Positions 1 to 8,600 of a DNA stretch of 64,000 nucleotides are shown here, in pieces. The stretch lies in contig NZ_CP133160.1 in the NCBI RefSeq assembly GCF_030913365.1, forward strand, positions 372,001 through 436,000. Direction: 5' to 3'. The notes under the pieces are model-generated. The model was not told the origin of the DNA, ran no database searches, and saw nothing but the letters and a program-made list of their open reading frames with translations. A program made the position numbers and the translations under genes. Source of the DNA: Stenotrophomonas sp. 24(2023). Lineage in GTDB: Bacteria; Pseudomonadota; Gammaproteobacteria; Xanthomonadales; Xanthomonadaceae. Position 1 is the first letter of the stretch. Each line of letters starts with the position of its first letter.

Positions 1-64
1 TCAGCAGCGCGTCAAGCTCGCTGCGGCTCCAGTCCTGGGTGTTCAGGAAGTGCTTGAGGGACAT
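1..64 (-). CDS. argF': N-acetylornithine carbamoyltransferase, N-terminal fragment cut by the window edge
   Basis: Only the first 21 codons are inside the window. They read [20 protein letters not shown], which I recognise as the start of the xanthomonad acetylornithine carbamoyltransferase. This enzyme carbamoylates N-acetylornithine instead of ornithine in arginine synthesis. Three ATG codons stand in a row (at 70, 67 and 64). An AAGGA at about 71-75 lies best spaced for the last one, so 64 is chosen. The identification rests on a short stretch but the match to the family N-terminus is strong. Confidence 0.75.
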   Translation of the reverse strand, partial: MSLKHFLNTQDWSRSELDALL

Positions 65-177
65 CATCATTCCTTGCATGGGCGGCGCCGGTGCCGGCTG
101 GGCGGGTCGGTGCACGGTGGGAGGAAACAGGGTGGAAAGAAAACGGCTGCAGGTGAAACCTTCATGACGCGGAAACG

Positions 178-208
178 AAAAAACCCAGCCGGGGGGCTGG
201 GTTTTTTT
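178..208 (-). terminator. Rho-independent terminator
   Basis: A 10-bp stem (AAACCCAGCC / GGCTGGGTTT) with a GGGG loop is flanked by A- and T-tracts, so it could work both ways. It lies downstream of the leftward gene ending at 392 and upstream of argF', so its natural job is to end the former. Confidence 0.8.
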
Positions 209-391
209 CGGACGAACAGCAGAAAGCTCCGGTTACCCAGCGGAAATGTGGGGTTCCGGTCGACGCGCGCGCGACGTCATGCCCGAGGCCTGGCGGGCGG
301 CGCTGCTGTCATGCTGGAAGTCGGTGGCGTTCATGTCCGCCCATCTTTGCATGCGCGCGGGGCCGGCGCAAGCGCTGCGGCCCCGGGGCGG

Positions 392-952
392 TCAGGGGGT
401 ACCGGAGGCGCCCTGCTCGGCGCCCAGCCAGGGGGTGATGGAAACGCGGATCTTCAGCCGGTTGCCGGGGTCTTCCGGCAGCCGCGAGCGGTACTTGGTG
501 CCCTTGTAGACATAGTCCACGTCATAGGCGATGGGGCGGCGGAACTCACGCCCCACCGGCACGATCTTGCAGTCGCGGGTCAGCATCGGCGCGTTCGGCG
601 CCGGGGCCGGGGTGGGCGCAGGGGCGGCATCCTCGCTGGGCTCCTCGTCGCCACGGCGGAACATCGAGCGCACCGAATCCCAGAACCGGCTCAGCCGGCC
701 CTTGTCCTCGGCCGGCTCTTCACCGGTCACGTTCACCGGGGCCAGGGTACGGGTGGACACCGGCTCGCAGTGCTCCTCGGTGCGGGTCGCGCGCAGGGTC
801 TGGAACACCGGCTCGACGTTGAGCACCTGGGCGTAGTCGAACTTCACGTTCTCCACGATCACCACCCGGTTGCGCGGGTCACCGTCCTGGGCAGAAGCCG
901 CGTACGGGGCCGCCGCCAGGCAGGCCAGCGCCAGCAGCGCGGTGGATTTCAT
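392..952 (-). CDS. Secreted protein with a 17-kDa-surface-antigen-like C-terminus
   Basis: This is a 186-residue protein with a clear signal peptide ([21 protein letters not shown]). A central segment of about 25 residues is rich in Ala and Pro and is probably disordered. The last 45 residues ([12 protein letters not shown]...[21 protein letters not shown]) resemble the end of glycine-zipper 17-kDa surface antigens, where a Y-x-V-x-Y-x-Y-x-G strand pattern and LP-x-DPG are common. The glycine zipper itself is missing, replaced by the basic [13 protein letters not shown] segment and the Pro/Ala linker. The start is set by the signal peptide; no strong Shine-Dalgarno was seen. Function unknown; an envelope location is inferred. 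Confidence 0.7.
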   Translation of the reverse strand: MKSTALLALACLAAAPYAASAQDGDPRNRVVIVENVKFDYAQVLNVEPVFQTLRATRTEEHCEPVSTRTLAPVNVTGEEPAEDKGRLSRFWDSVRSMFRRGDEEPSEDAAPAPTPAPAPNAPMLTRDCKIVPVGREFRRPIAYDVDYVYKGTKYRSRLPEDPGNRLKIRVSITPWLGAEQGASGTP

Positions 953-1141
953 TGGCAACGGGAGCTGGGGCACGACGATAGTGTAGGCAGTGGCGACCGT
1001 GAGGGGCTGAACATTACCCGTCCGCCGGGCTCCTGCCCACCCCACCTTGGACGAAGGCGACCCGGCCGCGGACGCCCCCCGGCCCCCCAAAACCGGCTGG
1101 CACGTTCTAAAATCACAGGCTTGTCCCCCAGCCCCGCCCCC

Positions 1142-2518
1142 ATGACCCTGCGCCTGCACAACAACCTGACACGCCAGCTCGAACCGTTCAGCCCGCTCGA
1201 TCCGACCTGTCCGACCCTGTATGTGTGCGGCCCCACGGTCTACAACTACGTGCATATCGGCAATGCGCGCGGGCCGGTGGTGTTCGGCGTGCTGGCCGAT
1301 CTGCTGCGCCGGCGCTTCGGCGCGCTGCGCTACGCGCGCAACATCACCGACGTGGACGACAAGATCAACACGGCCGCGCGCGAACAGGGCGTGCCGATCA
1401 GCACCATCACCGACCGCTTCGCCGCCGCCTACCGCGAAGACATGGCCGCGCTGGGCGTGGTGCCGCCGGACATCGAGCCGGAAGTGACAGCACACATGCC
1501 GCAGATCATCACCATGATCGATCAGCTCATCGCCAACGGCCATGCCTACGCCGCCGAAGGCCACGTGCTGTTCGCGGTGGATACCTTCGAGGGCTACGGC
1601 AAGCTGTCGCGCCGCGACCCGGAGGAGATGCTGGCCGGCGCCCGCGTGGAGGTCGCCCCGTACAAGCGTGCCCCGGGTGATTTCGTGCTGTGGAAGCCCT
1701 CCAGCGACGACCTGCCCGGCTGGGATTCGCCCTGGGGCCGCGGCCGCCCGGGCTGGCACATCGAATGCTCGGCGATGGCGGCCGCCCACCTGGGCGAAAC
1801 CATCGACATCCATGCCGGCGGCGTGGACCTGCAGTTCCCGCACCACGAAAACGAGATCGCGCAGAGCGAGTGCGCGCACGGTGGCCGCACCTTCGCCCGC
1901 TACTGGCTGCACAACGGCATGCTCAACTTCGGCGGCGCCAAGATGAGCAAATCGCTGGGCAACATCGAGCGCGTGCATGACCTGGTGCGCCAGCATCCGC
2001 CGGAGGCCCTGCGCCTGGCCCTGCTGTCGGCCCACTACCGGCAGCCGCTGGACTGGTCCGATGCGCTGATCGAACAGTCGGTGCGCACCCTGGACCGCCT
2101 GTACGGCACCCTGCGTGACCTGGCCGACGTGCCGGCCAGCGCGGTGATCCCGGCCGTGGTCGAGGCCGCGCTGGACGATGATCTGAATTCGCCGCAGGCA
2201 CTGGCCGAAGTGGCGCGCATCGCCGGTGAAGCCCGCCGCGCCACCGCCCCCGCCGAGCAGGCACGCCTGAAGGGCGAACTGCTGGGGGCAGGCCTGGCGC
2301 TGGGCCTGCTGCAGCAGGCCCCGGCGGCATGGTTCGGCACTGCCGAAGGCGACAGCGACGACGACGCACGCATCCAGGGCCTGATCGACGAACGCGTCGC
2401 GGCCAAGCAGGCCCGCGATTTCGCCCGCGCCGACGCCATCCGCGACCAGCTGGCCGCCGAAGGCATCGTGCTGGAAGACACCGCGCAGGGGGTACGTTGG
2501 GTGCGCAAGCGCGCCTGA
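1142..2518 (+). CDS. cysS: Cysteinyl-tRNA synthetase
   Basis: This 458-residue protein charges tRNA-Cys with cysteine in the cytoplasm. It is a class I synthetase: the HIGH motif reads HIGN at residues 38-41 and the KMSKS loop reads KMSKSLGN. Zinc ligands typical of the family are visible (C29 in VCGPT, the Cys in WHIECSAMA, and the His/Glu in HHENE). Length matches the family. The open frame runs far upstream, but the family N-terminus [12 protein letters not shown] fixes the start at 1142. A GC-rich upstream region shows no obvious Shine-Dalgarno. Confidence 0.97.
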   Translation: MTLRLHNNLTRQLEPFSPLDPTCPTLYVCGPTVYNYVHIGNARGPVVFGVLADLLRRRFGALRYARNITDVDDKINTAAREQGVPISTITDRFAAAYREDMAALGVVPPDIEPEVTAHMPQIITMIDQLIANGHAYAAEGHVLFAVDTFEGYGKLSRRDPEEMLAGARVEVAPYKRAPGDFVLWKPSSDDLPGWDSPWGRGRPGWHIECSAMAAAHLGETIDIHAGGVDLQFPHHENEIAQSECAHGGRTFARYWLHNGMLNFGGAKMSKSLGNIERVHDLVRQHPPEALRLALLSAHYRQPLDWSDALIEQSVRTLDRLYGTLRDLADVPASAVIPAVVEAALDDDLNSPQALAEVARIAGEARRATAPAEQARLKGELLGAGLALGLLQQAPAAWFGTAEGDSDDDARIQGLIDERVAAKQARDFARADAIRDQLAAEGIVLEDTAQGVRWVRKRA

Positions 2519-2570
2519 CTCCCTGCCCCGTGGCCGGTTCCGCCGGCCACACCCCACCGTAGAGACCGTT

Positions 2571-3023
2571 GTGACCGATTCCCCCTTCCCGCTTGAACCC
2601 ACCGCCGCCGAGGCCCAGGCCGCCATCGCCGAGGAATTTGGCTTCTTCGGCGACTGGTCCGAGCGTTACCAGTACCTGATCGACCTGGGCCGCAAGCTGC
2701 CGGCCTTCCCGGACGCCTGGAAGACCGAAGAACACCGGCTGCTGGGCTGCCAGTCGATGGTCTGGATCGTGCCCGAAGGCAACGCCGACCAGCTGCGCTT
2801 CCATGCCATCAGCGACTCGGCCATCGTCTCGGGCCTGATCTTCCTGGCCCTGCGCGTGTACTCGGGCCGCCCGGCGCAGGAAATCCTGGCCACCGAGCCC
2901 AGCTATATCCAGGACATCGGCCTGGCACGCCACCTCTCGCCCACCCGCAGCAATGGCGTAGCCGCGATGCTGGCCTTCATCCGCGAGACCGCGCAGGCCC
3001 AACTGCAGCGCGCCCAGCCGTGA
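2571..3023 (+). CDS. SufE-family sulfur acceptor protein
   Basis: This 150-residue protein is of the SufE/CsdE family, which takes persulfide sulfur from a cysteine desulfurase and passes it to Fe-S assembly. The acceptor cysteine sits in the family motif LLGCQSMVW (C60), and the conserved segments FFGDWSERYQYLIDLG and YSGRP are present. The start is GTG at 2571. No suf or isc genes are adjacent. The stop overlaps the GTG of the following MFS gene by 3 bases, so the two are probably co-transcribed and translationally coupled. SufE and CsdE cannot be told apart from sequence alone. Confidence 0.88.
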   Translation: MTDSPFPLEPTAAEAQAAIAEEFGFFGDWSERYQYLIDLGRKLPAFPDAWKTEEHRLLGCQSMVWIVPEGNADQLRFHAISDSAIVSGLIFLALRVYSGRPAQEILATEPSYIQDIGLARHLSPTRSNGVAAMLAFIRETAQAQLQRAQP

Positions 3024-4267
3024 ACGACCCCGCCCCTGCCCAGGACACCGCCCTGGGCCTGCTGGCCCGACCCGGCTTCGCCAAGCTGCTGGCCTACCGC
3101 ATCTTCGCGATGCTGTCCTACCAGGTGGTGGCGGTCACTGTCGGCTGGCATATCTATGAAGTCACCCGCAACCCGTTCTCGCTGGGCCTGGTCGGCCTGG
3201 CCGAGGTGCTGCCGTTCTTCTGCGTGGCACCGTTCGCCGGCTACCTGATCGACCATCTACCGCGCCGCCGGCTGGGCATGGCCGCCTGCGCGGGGCTGGT
3301 GGTCACCGCACTGGTGCTGACCGGCGTGGCCACCGGCTGGCTGCCCTTCCAGGGCGTGTGGCCGATCTATGCGGCCATCGCGCTGACCGGCATGGTGCGT
3401 GCCTTCCTCTCGCCCATCTACAACGCGCTGTTCGCCCGCGTGCTTGAACGCGACCAGTACGCGCGCGGCGCCGGCCTGGGCGCGGTGGTGTTCCAGGCCG
3501 GCATGGTCGCCGGCCCGGCGCTGGGCGGCGTGCTGGTGGCCTGGGGCGGCAAGGGCGTGTCCTATGGCGTAGCCACCGCCTTCGCGCTGGTCGCGGTGGG
3601 CTGCCTGGCCACGCTGAAGGTCAGCGAGCCGGTGCATGAGGGCCCGGCCGCGCCCATCTTCAAGAGCATCGCCGAGGGCGCGCGCTTCGTGGTCGGCAAC
3701 CGCATCATGGTCGGCGCCATGGCGCTGGACATGTTCTCGGTGCTGCTGGGCGGCGTGGTGGCGATGCTGCCGGCCTTCCTGCACGAGATCCTGCATTACG
3801 GCCCGGAAGGGCTGGGCATCCTGCGTGCGGCGCCGGCGCTGGGTTCGGTCTGCGTCGGGTTGTGGCTGGCCCGCCACCCGCTGCAGAAGCATGCCGGCGC
3901 GGTGCTGCTGTGTGCGGTGGCCGGCTTCGGCCTGTGCGTGATCGCCTTCGGGCTGTCGCAGCACTTCTGGCTGTCGGGGCTGATCCTGCTGTTCTACGGC
4001 GCCTTCGATGGTGTCTCGGTGGTGGTGCGCTCGACCATCCTGCAGCTGGCCACCCCGGAAGAGATGCGCGGGCGGGTGTCGTCGATCAACGGCATCTTCA
4101 TCAGCTCGTCCAATGAACTGGGCGCGTTCTACGCCGGCACGATGGCGCGGTTGCTCGGCCTGGTGCCGGCGGTGGTGCTGGGCGGGTTCGCCGTGCTCAG
4201 CGTGGCCGGGATCACCGCGTGGAAGAACCCGACGCTGCGGACGTTGAACCTGCGCGATCTGCAGTGA
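3020..4267 (+). CDS. MFS transporter, EntS-like exporter family
   Basis: This 415-residue inner-membrane protein has about 12 hydrophobic segments. Its N-terminal half carries the typical MFS loop 2-3 signature, GYLIDHLPRRRLGM. The sequence resembles the MFS_3/EntS branch, whose best-known member exports enterobactin. The start is GTG at 3020, overlapping the SufE-like gene, which suggests one operon. Substrate unknown; nothing nearby makes a siderophore. Confidence 0.85.
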   Translation: MNDPAPAQDTALGLLARPGFAKLLAYRIFAMLSYQVVAVTVGWHIYEVTRNPFSLGLVGLAEVLPFFCVAPFAGYLIDHLPRRRLGMAACAGLVVTALVLTGVATGWLPFQGVWPIYAAIALTGMVRAFLSPIYNALFARVLERDQYARGAGLGAVVFQAGMVAGPALGGVLVAWGGKGVSYGVATAFALVAVGCLATLKVSEPVHEGPAAPIFKSIAEGARFVVGNRIMVGAMALDMFSVLLGGVVAMLPAFLHEILHYGPEGLGILRAAPALGSVCVGLWLARHPLQKHAGAVLLCAVAGFGLCVIAFGLSQHFWLSGLILLFYGAFDGVSVVVRSTILQLATPEEMRGRVSSINGIFISSSNELGAFYAGTMARLLGLVPAVVLGGFAVLSVAGITAWKNPTLRTLNLRDLQ

Positions 4268-4540
4268 TCGGGCAGACGTTGCCGTAACCACCGCGGCGCA
4301 TCGCCCGGCGGCTCCACGCCATGCATGGCCTGGCGCTACGGTGGGTCGCAGCCAGGCATGGCCTGGCTCTACGGTAAATCCACGCCATGCGTGGATGGAT
4401 TTGATGCAGCCAGGCATGGCCTAGCTCTACGGTGGATCCTGGCCATGCGTGGATGGGTTTGATGCAGCCAGGCATGGCCTGGCTCTACGGTAGATCCACG
4501 CCATGCGTGGATGGGCGTGTCATCAGGCGCGCGGATGACC
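4268..4540. repeat. Cluster of SMAG/REP-type palindromes
   Basis: This gene-free stretch lies between the MFS gene and the dksA terminator. From about 4316 to 4520 it holds some six short palindromes of two kinds, one built on AGCCAGGCATGGCCTGGCT and one on ATCCACGCCATGCGTGGAT. Each is bounded by the tetranucleotide GTAG or its complement CTAC or a variant. They match the SMAG (S. maltophilia GTAG) class of REP elements, which are usually tied to RAYT transposases. Lying between convergent genes, the hairpins may also stabilise 3' ends. Confidence 0.85.
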
Positions 4541-4544
4541 CAAC

Positions 4545-4571
4545 AAAAAACCCGGCCGGAGCCGGGTTTTC
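4545..4571 (-). terminator. Rho-independent terminator of the dksA-like gene
   Basis: The stem AACCCGGC / GCCGGGTT has a short CGGA loop. On the minus strand it is followed by a run of six T. It lies about 25 bases beyond the stop codon of the DksA homologue. Confidence 0.85.
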
Positions 4572-4596
4572 CGCATGACCAGACAACGATCAGGAA

Positions 4597-5796
4597 TCAG
4601 TCGCCCTGCTGCTTCTGCAGGTGCTCCCAACGCTCCTGGGCGTCGATGGTGCGCTCGGCGGTCAGGCGTGCTTCCAGGCGCTCCAGGCCGATTTCCTCAC
4701 CGGTGTCCACGCAATACCCGTAGTCACCTGCTTCCAGGCGCTTGAGGGTGCTGTCGATCTTGCCGATCAGCTTGCGGTAGCGGTCACGGGTGCGCAGTTC
4801 CAGGGAATTCTCCGTTTCACGGGTCGCACGCTCGGCTTCGTCGCCGATGTCACGGACTTCGTCACGCAGGTTCTCGATGGTCTGCTTGGATTCCTCGACC
4901 AGATCGGCACGCCACTGCTGCAGGCGCTGGCGGAAGTACTCCTGCTGCAGCGTGCTCATGTATTCCTCGTCCGGGCCCGGCTTGTAACCCGCCGGCAGGA
5001 TCGGACGGCCAGTGGCCTCGTCGGTCTTGTACTCGACGACCTTGTACTTGCTGCGCGGGGCCGGGGCCGCCGAGCGGGCGGTGACGGCCACGGCGACCTT
5101 GCCGACAGGGCGCGACACGGTCTTCGGGGCGGATTCGGATTTCACGGCGGTTTTGGCAGGCGATTTCGAAACGGGCACGGGATTCTTGGATTGCGGGGCG
5201 GTCGGAGTGGCAGCAGCCGCCTTGGCCGGCGCGGAGACCGGTTTCGCAGCGGGCGCGGCCACGGCCTTGGCCGGGACAGGCTTGGCCGGAGACGGCGCGA
5301 CGACCTTCCCCGGTGCGGACTTCACTACAGGGGCCTTGGCCGGCGCGCTGGCCGGGGCGGCGGTCTTCTTCGGTGCAGCCTTGGCCGGGGCAACCGCCTT
5401 CGGGGCGGCGGCCTTCTTGGCCGGGGCCGGCTTCGCCGCCGGCTTGGCCGGCGCAGCCTTCTTCGCCGGCGCGGCCTTCTTGGCGACCGGGGCCTTGGCC
5501 GCCGGCTTCTTCACCGCCGGCACGGCTTTCTTGGCAGCAGGCTTGCTTTTGCTGGCGGCCGGCTTGGCGGCAGCGGCCGCCTTCTTCGCCGGTGCCGGCT
5601 TGGCCTTGACCGGGGTCTTGGCCGGCGTTTTCTTAGCGGTGGCCTTCCTGGCCGCCGGTTGCGCAGATGCTGCCTTGCTGGCCGCCTTGCTGGCGGGCTT
5701 CTTGGCAACAGGCTTTTCCGCCAACTTCTTCACAACAGGCTTGGCGGTTTTCTTGGCGGCCTTGACGGCCTTCTTTGCAGTTTTTTTAGCAGCCAC
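4597..5796 (-). CDS. dksA: DksA-family protein with a long lysine/alanine/proline-rich N-terminal tail
   Basis: This is a 399-residue protein. Residues 1-279 are a low-complexity basic tail of AAKK, PAKK and KPA repeats, like histone H1 or AlgP. Residues 280-399 form a DksA core: a coiled coil, then the C-terminal zinc-finger region. DksA binds the RNA polymerase secondary channel and works with ppGpp. At the coiled-coil tip the two key acidic residues read D319 and E322. Only one of the four usual zinc cysteines is left: the pairs read CVDT and TIDA. The start is GTG at 5796 with AAGGAAGAG upstream. E. coli DksA is only about 150 residues, so the tail is a large addition. It might bind DNA or polyphosphate (inference). 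Confidence 0.9.
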   Translation of the reverse strand: MAAKKTAKKAVKAAKKTAKPVVKKLAEKPVAKKPASKAASKAASAQPAARKATAKKTPAKTPVKAKPAPAKKAAAAAKPAASKSKPAAKKAVPAVKKPAAKAPVAKKAAPAKKAAPAKPAAKPAPAKKAAAPKAVAPAKAAPKKTAAPASAPAKAPVVKSAPGKVVAPSPAKPVPAKAVAAPAAKPVSAPAKAAAATPTAPQSKNPVPVSKSPAKTAVKSESAPKTVSRPVGKVAVAVTARSAAPAPRSKYKVVEYKTDEATGRPILPAGYKPGPDEEYMSTLQQEYFRQRLQQWRADLVEESKQTIENLRDEVRDIGDEAERATRETENSLELRTRDRYRKLIGKIDSTLKRLEAGDYGYCVDTGEEIGLERLEARLTAERTIDAQERWEHLQKQQGD

Positions 5797-6069
5797 GAAA
5801 CGCTCTTCCTTGGTTTCCCCGGGGCCCGGGAAAGCGGGCCTTTATAGCCTACCCGTCCCGCAGCAGCAACCTCGGCGGCCTGCTCCATTCAGACGTGGAG
5901 AGACCGGGCCGAGGGGCGGTCCAGCGAACGCGGACCGCCTTGCGCGGTACGGCACCTGGCCGGCACCCACGGGGGGAGCCGACACCGGCCGCAGGCCATC
6001 AGCGACATGCGGCCAACGGCCCATCCTGCACAAATGCGGCCTTCATGCCAACTGGCATAAGATGACTGG

Positions 6070-6324
6070 GTGATCTCCCGCCTGCTCATCGCCCTGCTGC
6101 GCGCCTACAAGCGCTTCATCAGCCCCCTGCTCGGGCCGCGTTGCCGTTTCTATCCCAGTTGTTCTGAATACGCGATGGAAGCCATCACCCGGCACGGCCC
6201 GCTGCGCGGCAGCTGGCTGGCCGCGCGCCGGCTCGGTCGCTGTCACCCCTTCCACCCCGGCGGCGTCGACCCGGTGCCTGAGCACCTGCACGCCCCTTCA
6301 TGCCGTTGCACAGGAAAACACTGA
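6070..6324 (+). CDS. yidD: Membrane protein insertion efficiency factor YidD
   Basis: This 84-residue protein carries the YidD family pattern: an amphipathic N-terminal helix ([18 protein letters not shown]), then [15 protein letters not shown] and a [13 protein letters not shown] motif. YidD lies at the cytoplasmic face of the inner membrane and aids YidC-mediated insertion. In many gamma-proteobacteria it sits by rnpA, yidC and mnmE. Here it stands alone in front of pyrC, 1 base apart. The start is GTG at 6070. Confidence 0.93.
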   Translation: MISRLLIALLRAYKRFISPLLGPRCRFYPSCSEYAMEAITRHGPLRGSWLAARRLGRCHPFHPGGVDPVPEHLHAPSCRCTGKH

Positions 6325-6325
6325 C

Positions 6326-7672
6326 ATGTCCTCCACGCTCATCACCAACGCCCGCCTGGTCAATGAAGGCCGGGTCTTCGACGCCGACCTGCGCATCGAG
6401 AATGGACGCATCGCGCGCATCGACAGCGGCCTGGCCGCGCTTCCGGGTGAACAGGTGGTGGACGCCGCCGGCCGCTGGCTGCTGCCCGGCATGATCGACG
6501 ACCAGGTGCACTTCCGCGAACCGGGCCTGACCCACAAGGGCGACATCGCCACCGAGTCGGCCGCCGCCGTGGCCGGTGGCCTGACCACCTTCATGGACAT
6601 GCCCAACACCAACCCGCCCACGCTCAACGCTGAAGCGCTGCAGGCCAAGTACGATGCCGCCGCCGGCCGCGCGCGCGCCAACTATGGCTTCTACATGGGC
6701 GCCAGCAACGACAACCTGGAGCACATCCAGCGCCTGGACCCCAAGACCGCACCGGGCATCAAGGTGTTCATGGGCGCCTCCACCGGCAACATGCTGGTGG
6801 ACAACCCGGACACCCTGGACGCGATCTTCCGCGACGCACCTACGCCGATCATCACGCACTGCGAAGACACGCCGATGATCGATGCGCTGATGAAGCAGTA
6901 CCAGGCCCAGTACGGTGACACCCTCAGTGCCGAGCAGCACCCGGATATCCGTTCGCGCGAGGCCTGCCTGAAATCCTCGCTGCTGGCCACGTCGCTGGCG
7001 AAGAAGCACGGCACCCGCCTGCACGTGCTGCACATTTCCACCGCCGATGAGCTTGCCCTGTTCGAGCGCGGCCCGCTGATCCGCGCCGACGGCACCCGCA
7101 AGCAGATCACCGCCGAGACCTGCATCCACTTCCTGCGCTTCGACCGCACCGACTATGCGCGGCTGGGCAACCTGATCAAGTGCAACCCGGCCATCAAGGA
7201 TGTCGCCGACCGCGAGGCGCTGACCGCTGCGCTGGTGGAGGACATCATCGACGTGCTGGCCACCGACCATGCCCCGCACACCTGGGAAGAGAAGCAGAAG
7301 CCGTATGCACAGGCACCGTCCGGCCTGCCGCTGGTGCAGTACGCGCTGGTGGCGGCGCTGGAACTGGTGCACGAGAAGAAGCTGGACATCGCCCGGGTGG
7401 TGCAGAAGTTCGCCCATGCCCCGGCCCAGCTGTTCGACGTGGCCGAGCGCGGCTTCCTGCGCGAAGGCTACTTCGCCGACCTGGTGCTGGTGGAGGACAC
7501 GCCGTTCACCGTCAAGCGCGAAGACATCCTGTCCAAGTGCGGCTGGTCGCCGTTTGAAGGCACCACCTTCCATTCGCGCATCGCCTCGACCTGGATCAAC
7601 GGCCAGCTGGCCTGGGACGGCACGAAGATCGTCGGTCCGGCCAACGGCCAGCGCCTGGCCTTCAACCGCTGA
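6326..7672 (+). CDS. pyrC: Dihydroorotase (class I type)
   Basis: This 448-residue amidohydrolase cyclises carbamoyl-aspartate to dihydroorotate in pyrimidine synthesis. Visible motifs are DDQVHFREPGLTHKGD near residue 60, IKVFMGAS (the lysine expected to be carbamylated as a metal bridge), HCED, HISTADE and TDHAPHTWEEK. The first metal-binding His of the usual H-x-H is a Gln here (Q-V-H). I believe the same DDQVHFREPG form occurs in a known dihydroorotase subgroup, so activity is still likely. It overlaps the next gene by one base (TGATG). Confidence 0.92.
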   Translation: MSSTLITNARLVNEGRVFDADLRIENGRIARIDSGLAALPGEQVVDAAGRWLLPGMIDDQVHFREPGLTHKGDIATESAAAVAGGLTTFMDMPNTNPPTLNAEALQAKYDAAAGRARANYGFYMGASNDNLEHIQRLDPKTAPGIKVFMGASTGNMLVDNPDTLDAIFRDAPTPIITHCEDTPMIDALMKQYQAQYGDTLSAEQHPDIRSREACLKSSLLATSLAKKHGTRLHVLHISTADELALFERGPLIRADGTRKQITAETCIHFLRFDRTDYARLGNLIKCNPAIKDVADREALTAALVEDIIDVLATDHAPHTWEEKQKPYAQAPSGLPLVQYALVAALELVHEKKLDIARVVQKFAHAPAQLFDVAERGFLREGYFADLVLVEDTPFTVKREDILSKCGWSPFEGTTFHSRIASTWINGQLAWDGTKIVGPANGQRLAFNR

Positions 7673-8508
7673 TGCGGACGGCATTGCTTGCGCTGGCACT
7701 GGCCGGCGCCCCTGCCCTGCTGCTGCCGGCCCTGCCGGCCGCGGCACAGGCCGCCGACAGCCGCGTGGTGTTCCCGGCCAGCGCCTCGCAGGGGGCCATG
7801 GTGATCGGCAAAGTGCCGGCCGGCAGCCGGGTGGACTACGCCGGCCGCACGCTGCGGGTCAGCGGCTACGGCAGCGTGGTGTTCGGCATCGGCCGCGACG
7901 AGAAGGGACCGTTGCAGCTGCAGGTGCAGCGTCCCGATGGCAGCCGGGAAACAGTGAGCCTGACCGTCACCCCGCGCGACTGGCCGGTGGAGCGCGTCAA
8001 CGGCGTGCCGCCGAAGACCGTCAACCCGCCGCCGGCCATCGCCGAACGGATCAAGCGCGAACAGGCCGAAGTGACGGCCGCGCGCGCGCGCGATGACGAC
8101 CGCACCGATTTCGCCAAGCCCTTCATCTGGCCGGTGCAGGGCCGCATCAGCGGCCGCTTCGGCAATGCCCGGGTCTACAACGGCCAGCCCGGCGCCGGCC
8201 ATTCCGGCATGGACATCGCCGTACCCACCGGCACCCCGGTGAAGGCACCGGCAGCCGGCGTGGTCACCTTCGCCGGCCCGGACCTGTACCTGACCGGCGG
8301 CACGCTGCTGATCGACCACGGCTACGGCATCAGTTCCAACTTCCTGCACCTGTCCCGCATCGATGTGAAAGTGGGGGACCGGGTCGAGCAGGGCCAGGTG
8401 ATCGCCGCGGTGGGCGCCACCGGCCGCGCCACCGGCCCGCACCTGCACTGGGGCATGAACTGGTTCGATACCCGCATCGACCCGCTGCTGGTGCTGGAAC
8501 GCAAGTAA
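7672..8508 (+). CDS. M23-family peptidoglycan metallopeptidase
   Basis: This is a 278-residue secreted protein. A signal peptide covers about residues 1-27. A beta-rich middle domain of about 100 residues precedes a C-terminal LytM/M23 domain (about 148-275). The zinc site is visible as GHSGMDIAV (H-x3-D) and GPHLHWGM (H-x-H). Such enzymes cut peptidoglycan cross-links or act as activators of amidases in the periplasm. Both metal motifs are intact, so it is probably active. Its ATG overlaps the pyrC stop, so it probably belongs to the yidD-pyrC operon. Confidence 0.92.
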   Translation: MRTALLALALAGAPALLLPALPAAAQAADSRVVFPASASQGAMVIGKVPAGSRVDYAGRTLRVSGYGSVVFGIGRDEKGPLQLQVQRPDGSRETVSLTVTPRDWPVERVNGVPPKTVNPPPAIAERIKREQAEVTAARARDDDRTDFAKPFIWPVQGRISGRFGNARVYNGQPGAGHSGMDIAVPTGTPVKAPAAGVVTFAGPDLYLTGGTLLIDHGYGISSNFLHLSRIDVKVGDRVEQGQVIAAVGATGRATGPHLHWGMNWFDTRIDPLLVLERK

Positions 8509-8600
8509 CCCACGCGCCGGTGGCGGTGCGCCGCCGGCCACCCCGCAGCTGCCAGACAAGGCGGCTTCAAGACAAGTCGGCTTCAAGACAAGGACGTTCA

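Noticed and set aside
4597..4900. A normal four-cysteine DksA zinc finger
   Set aside because: Only one cysteine is present at the expected positions in the translated sequence.
5012..6073. A 353-codon Gly/Ala/Phe-rich frame on the plus strand opposite the DksA tail
   Set aside because: It is the complement of the lysine/alanine repeat tail; the pattern follows from the repeat alone.
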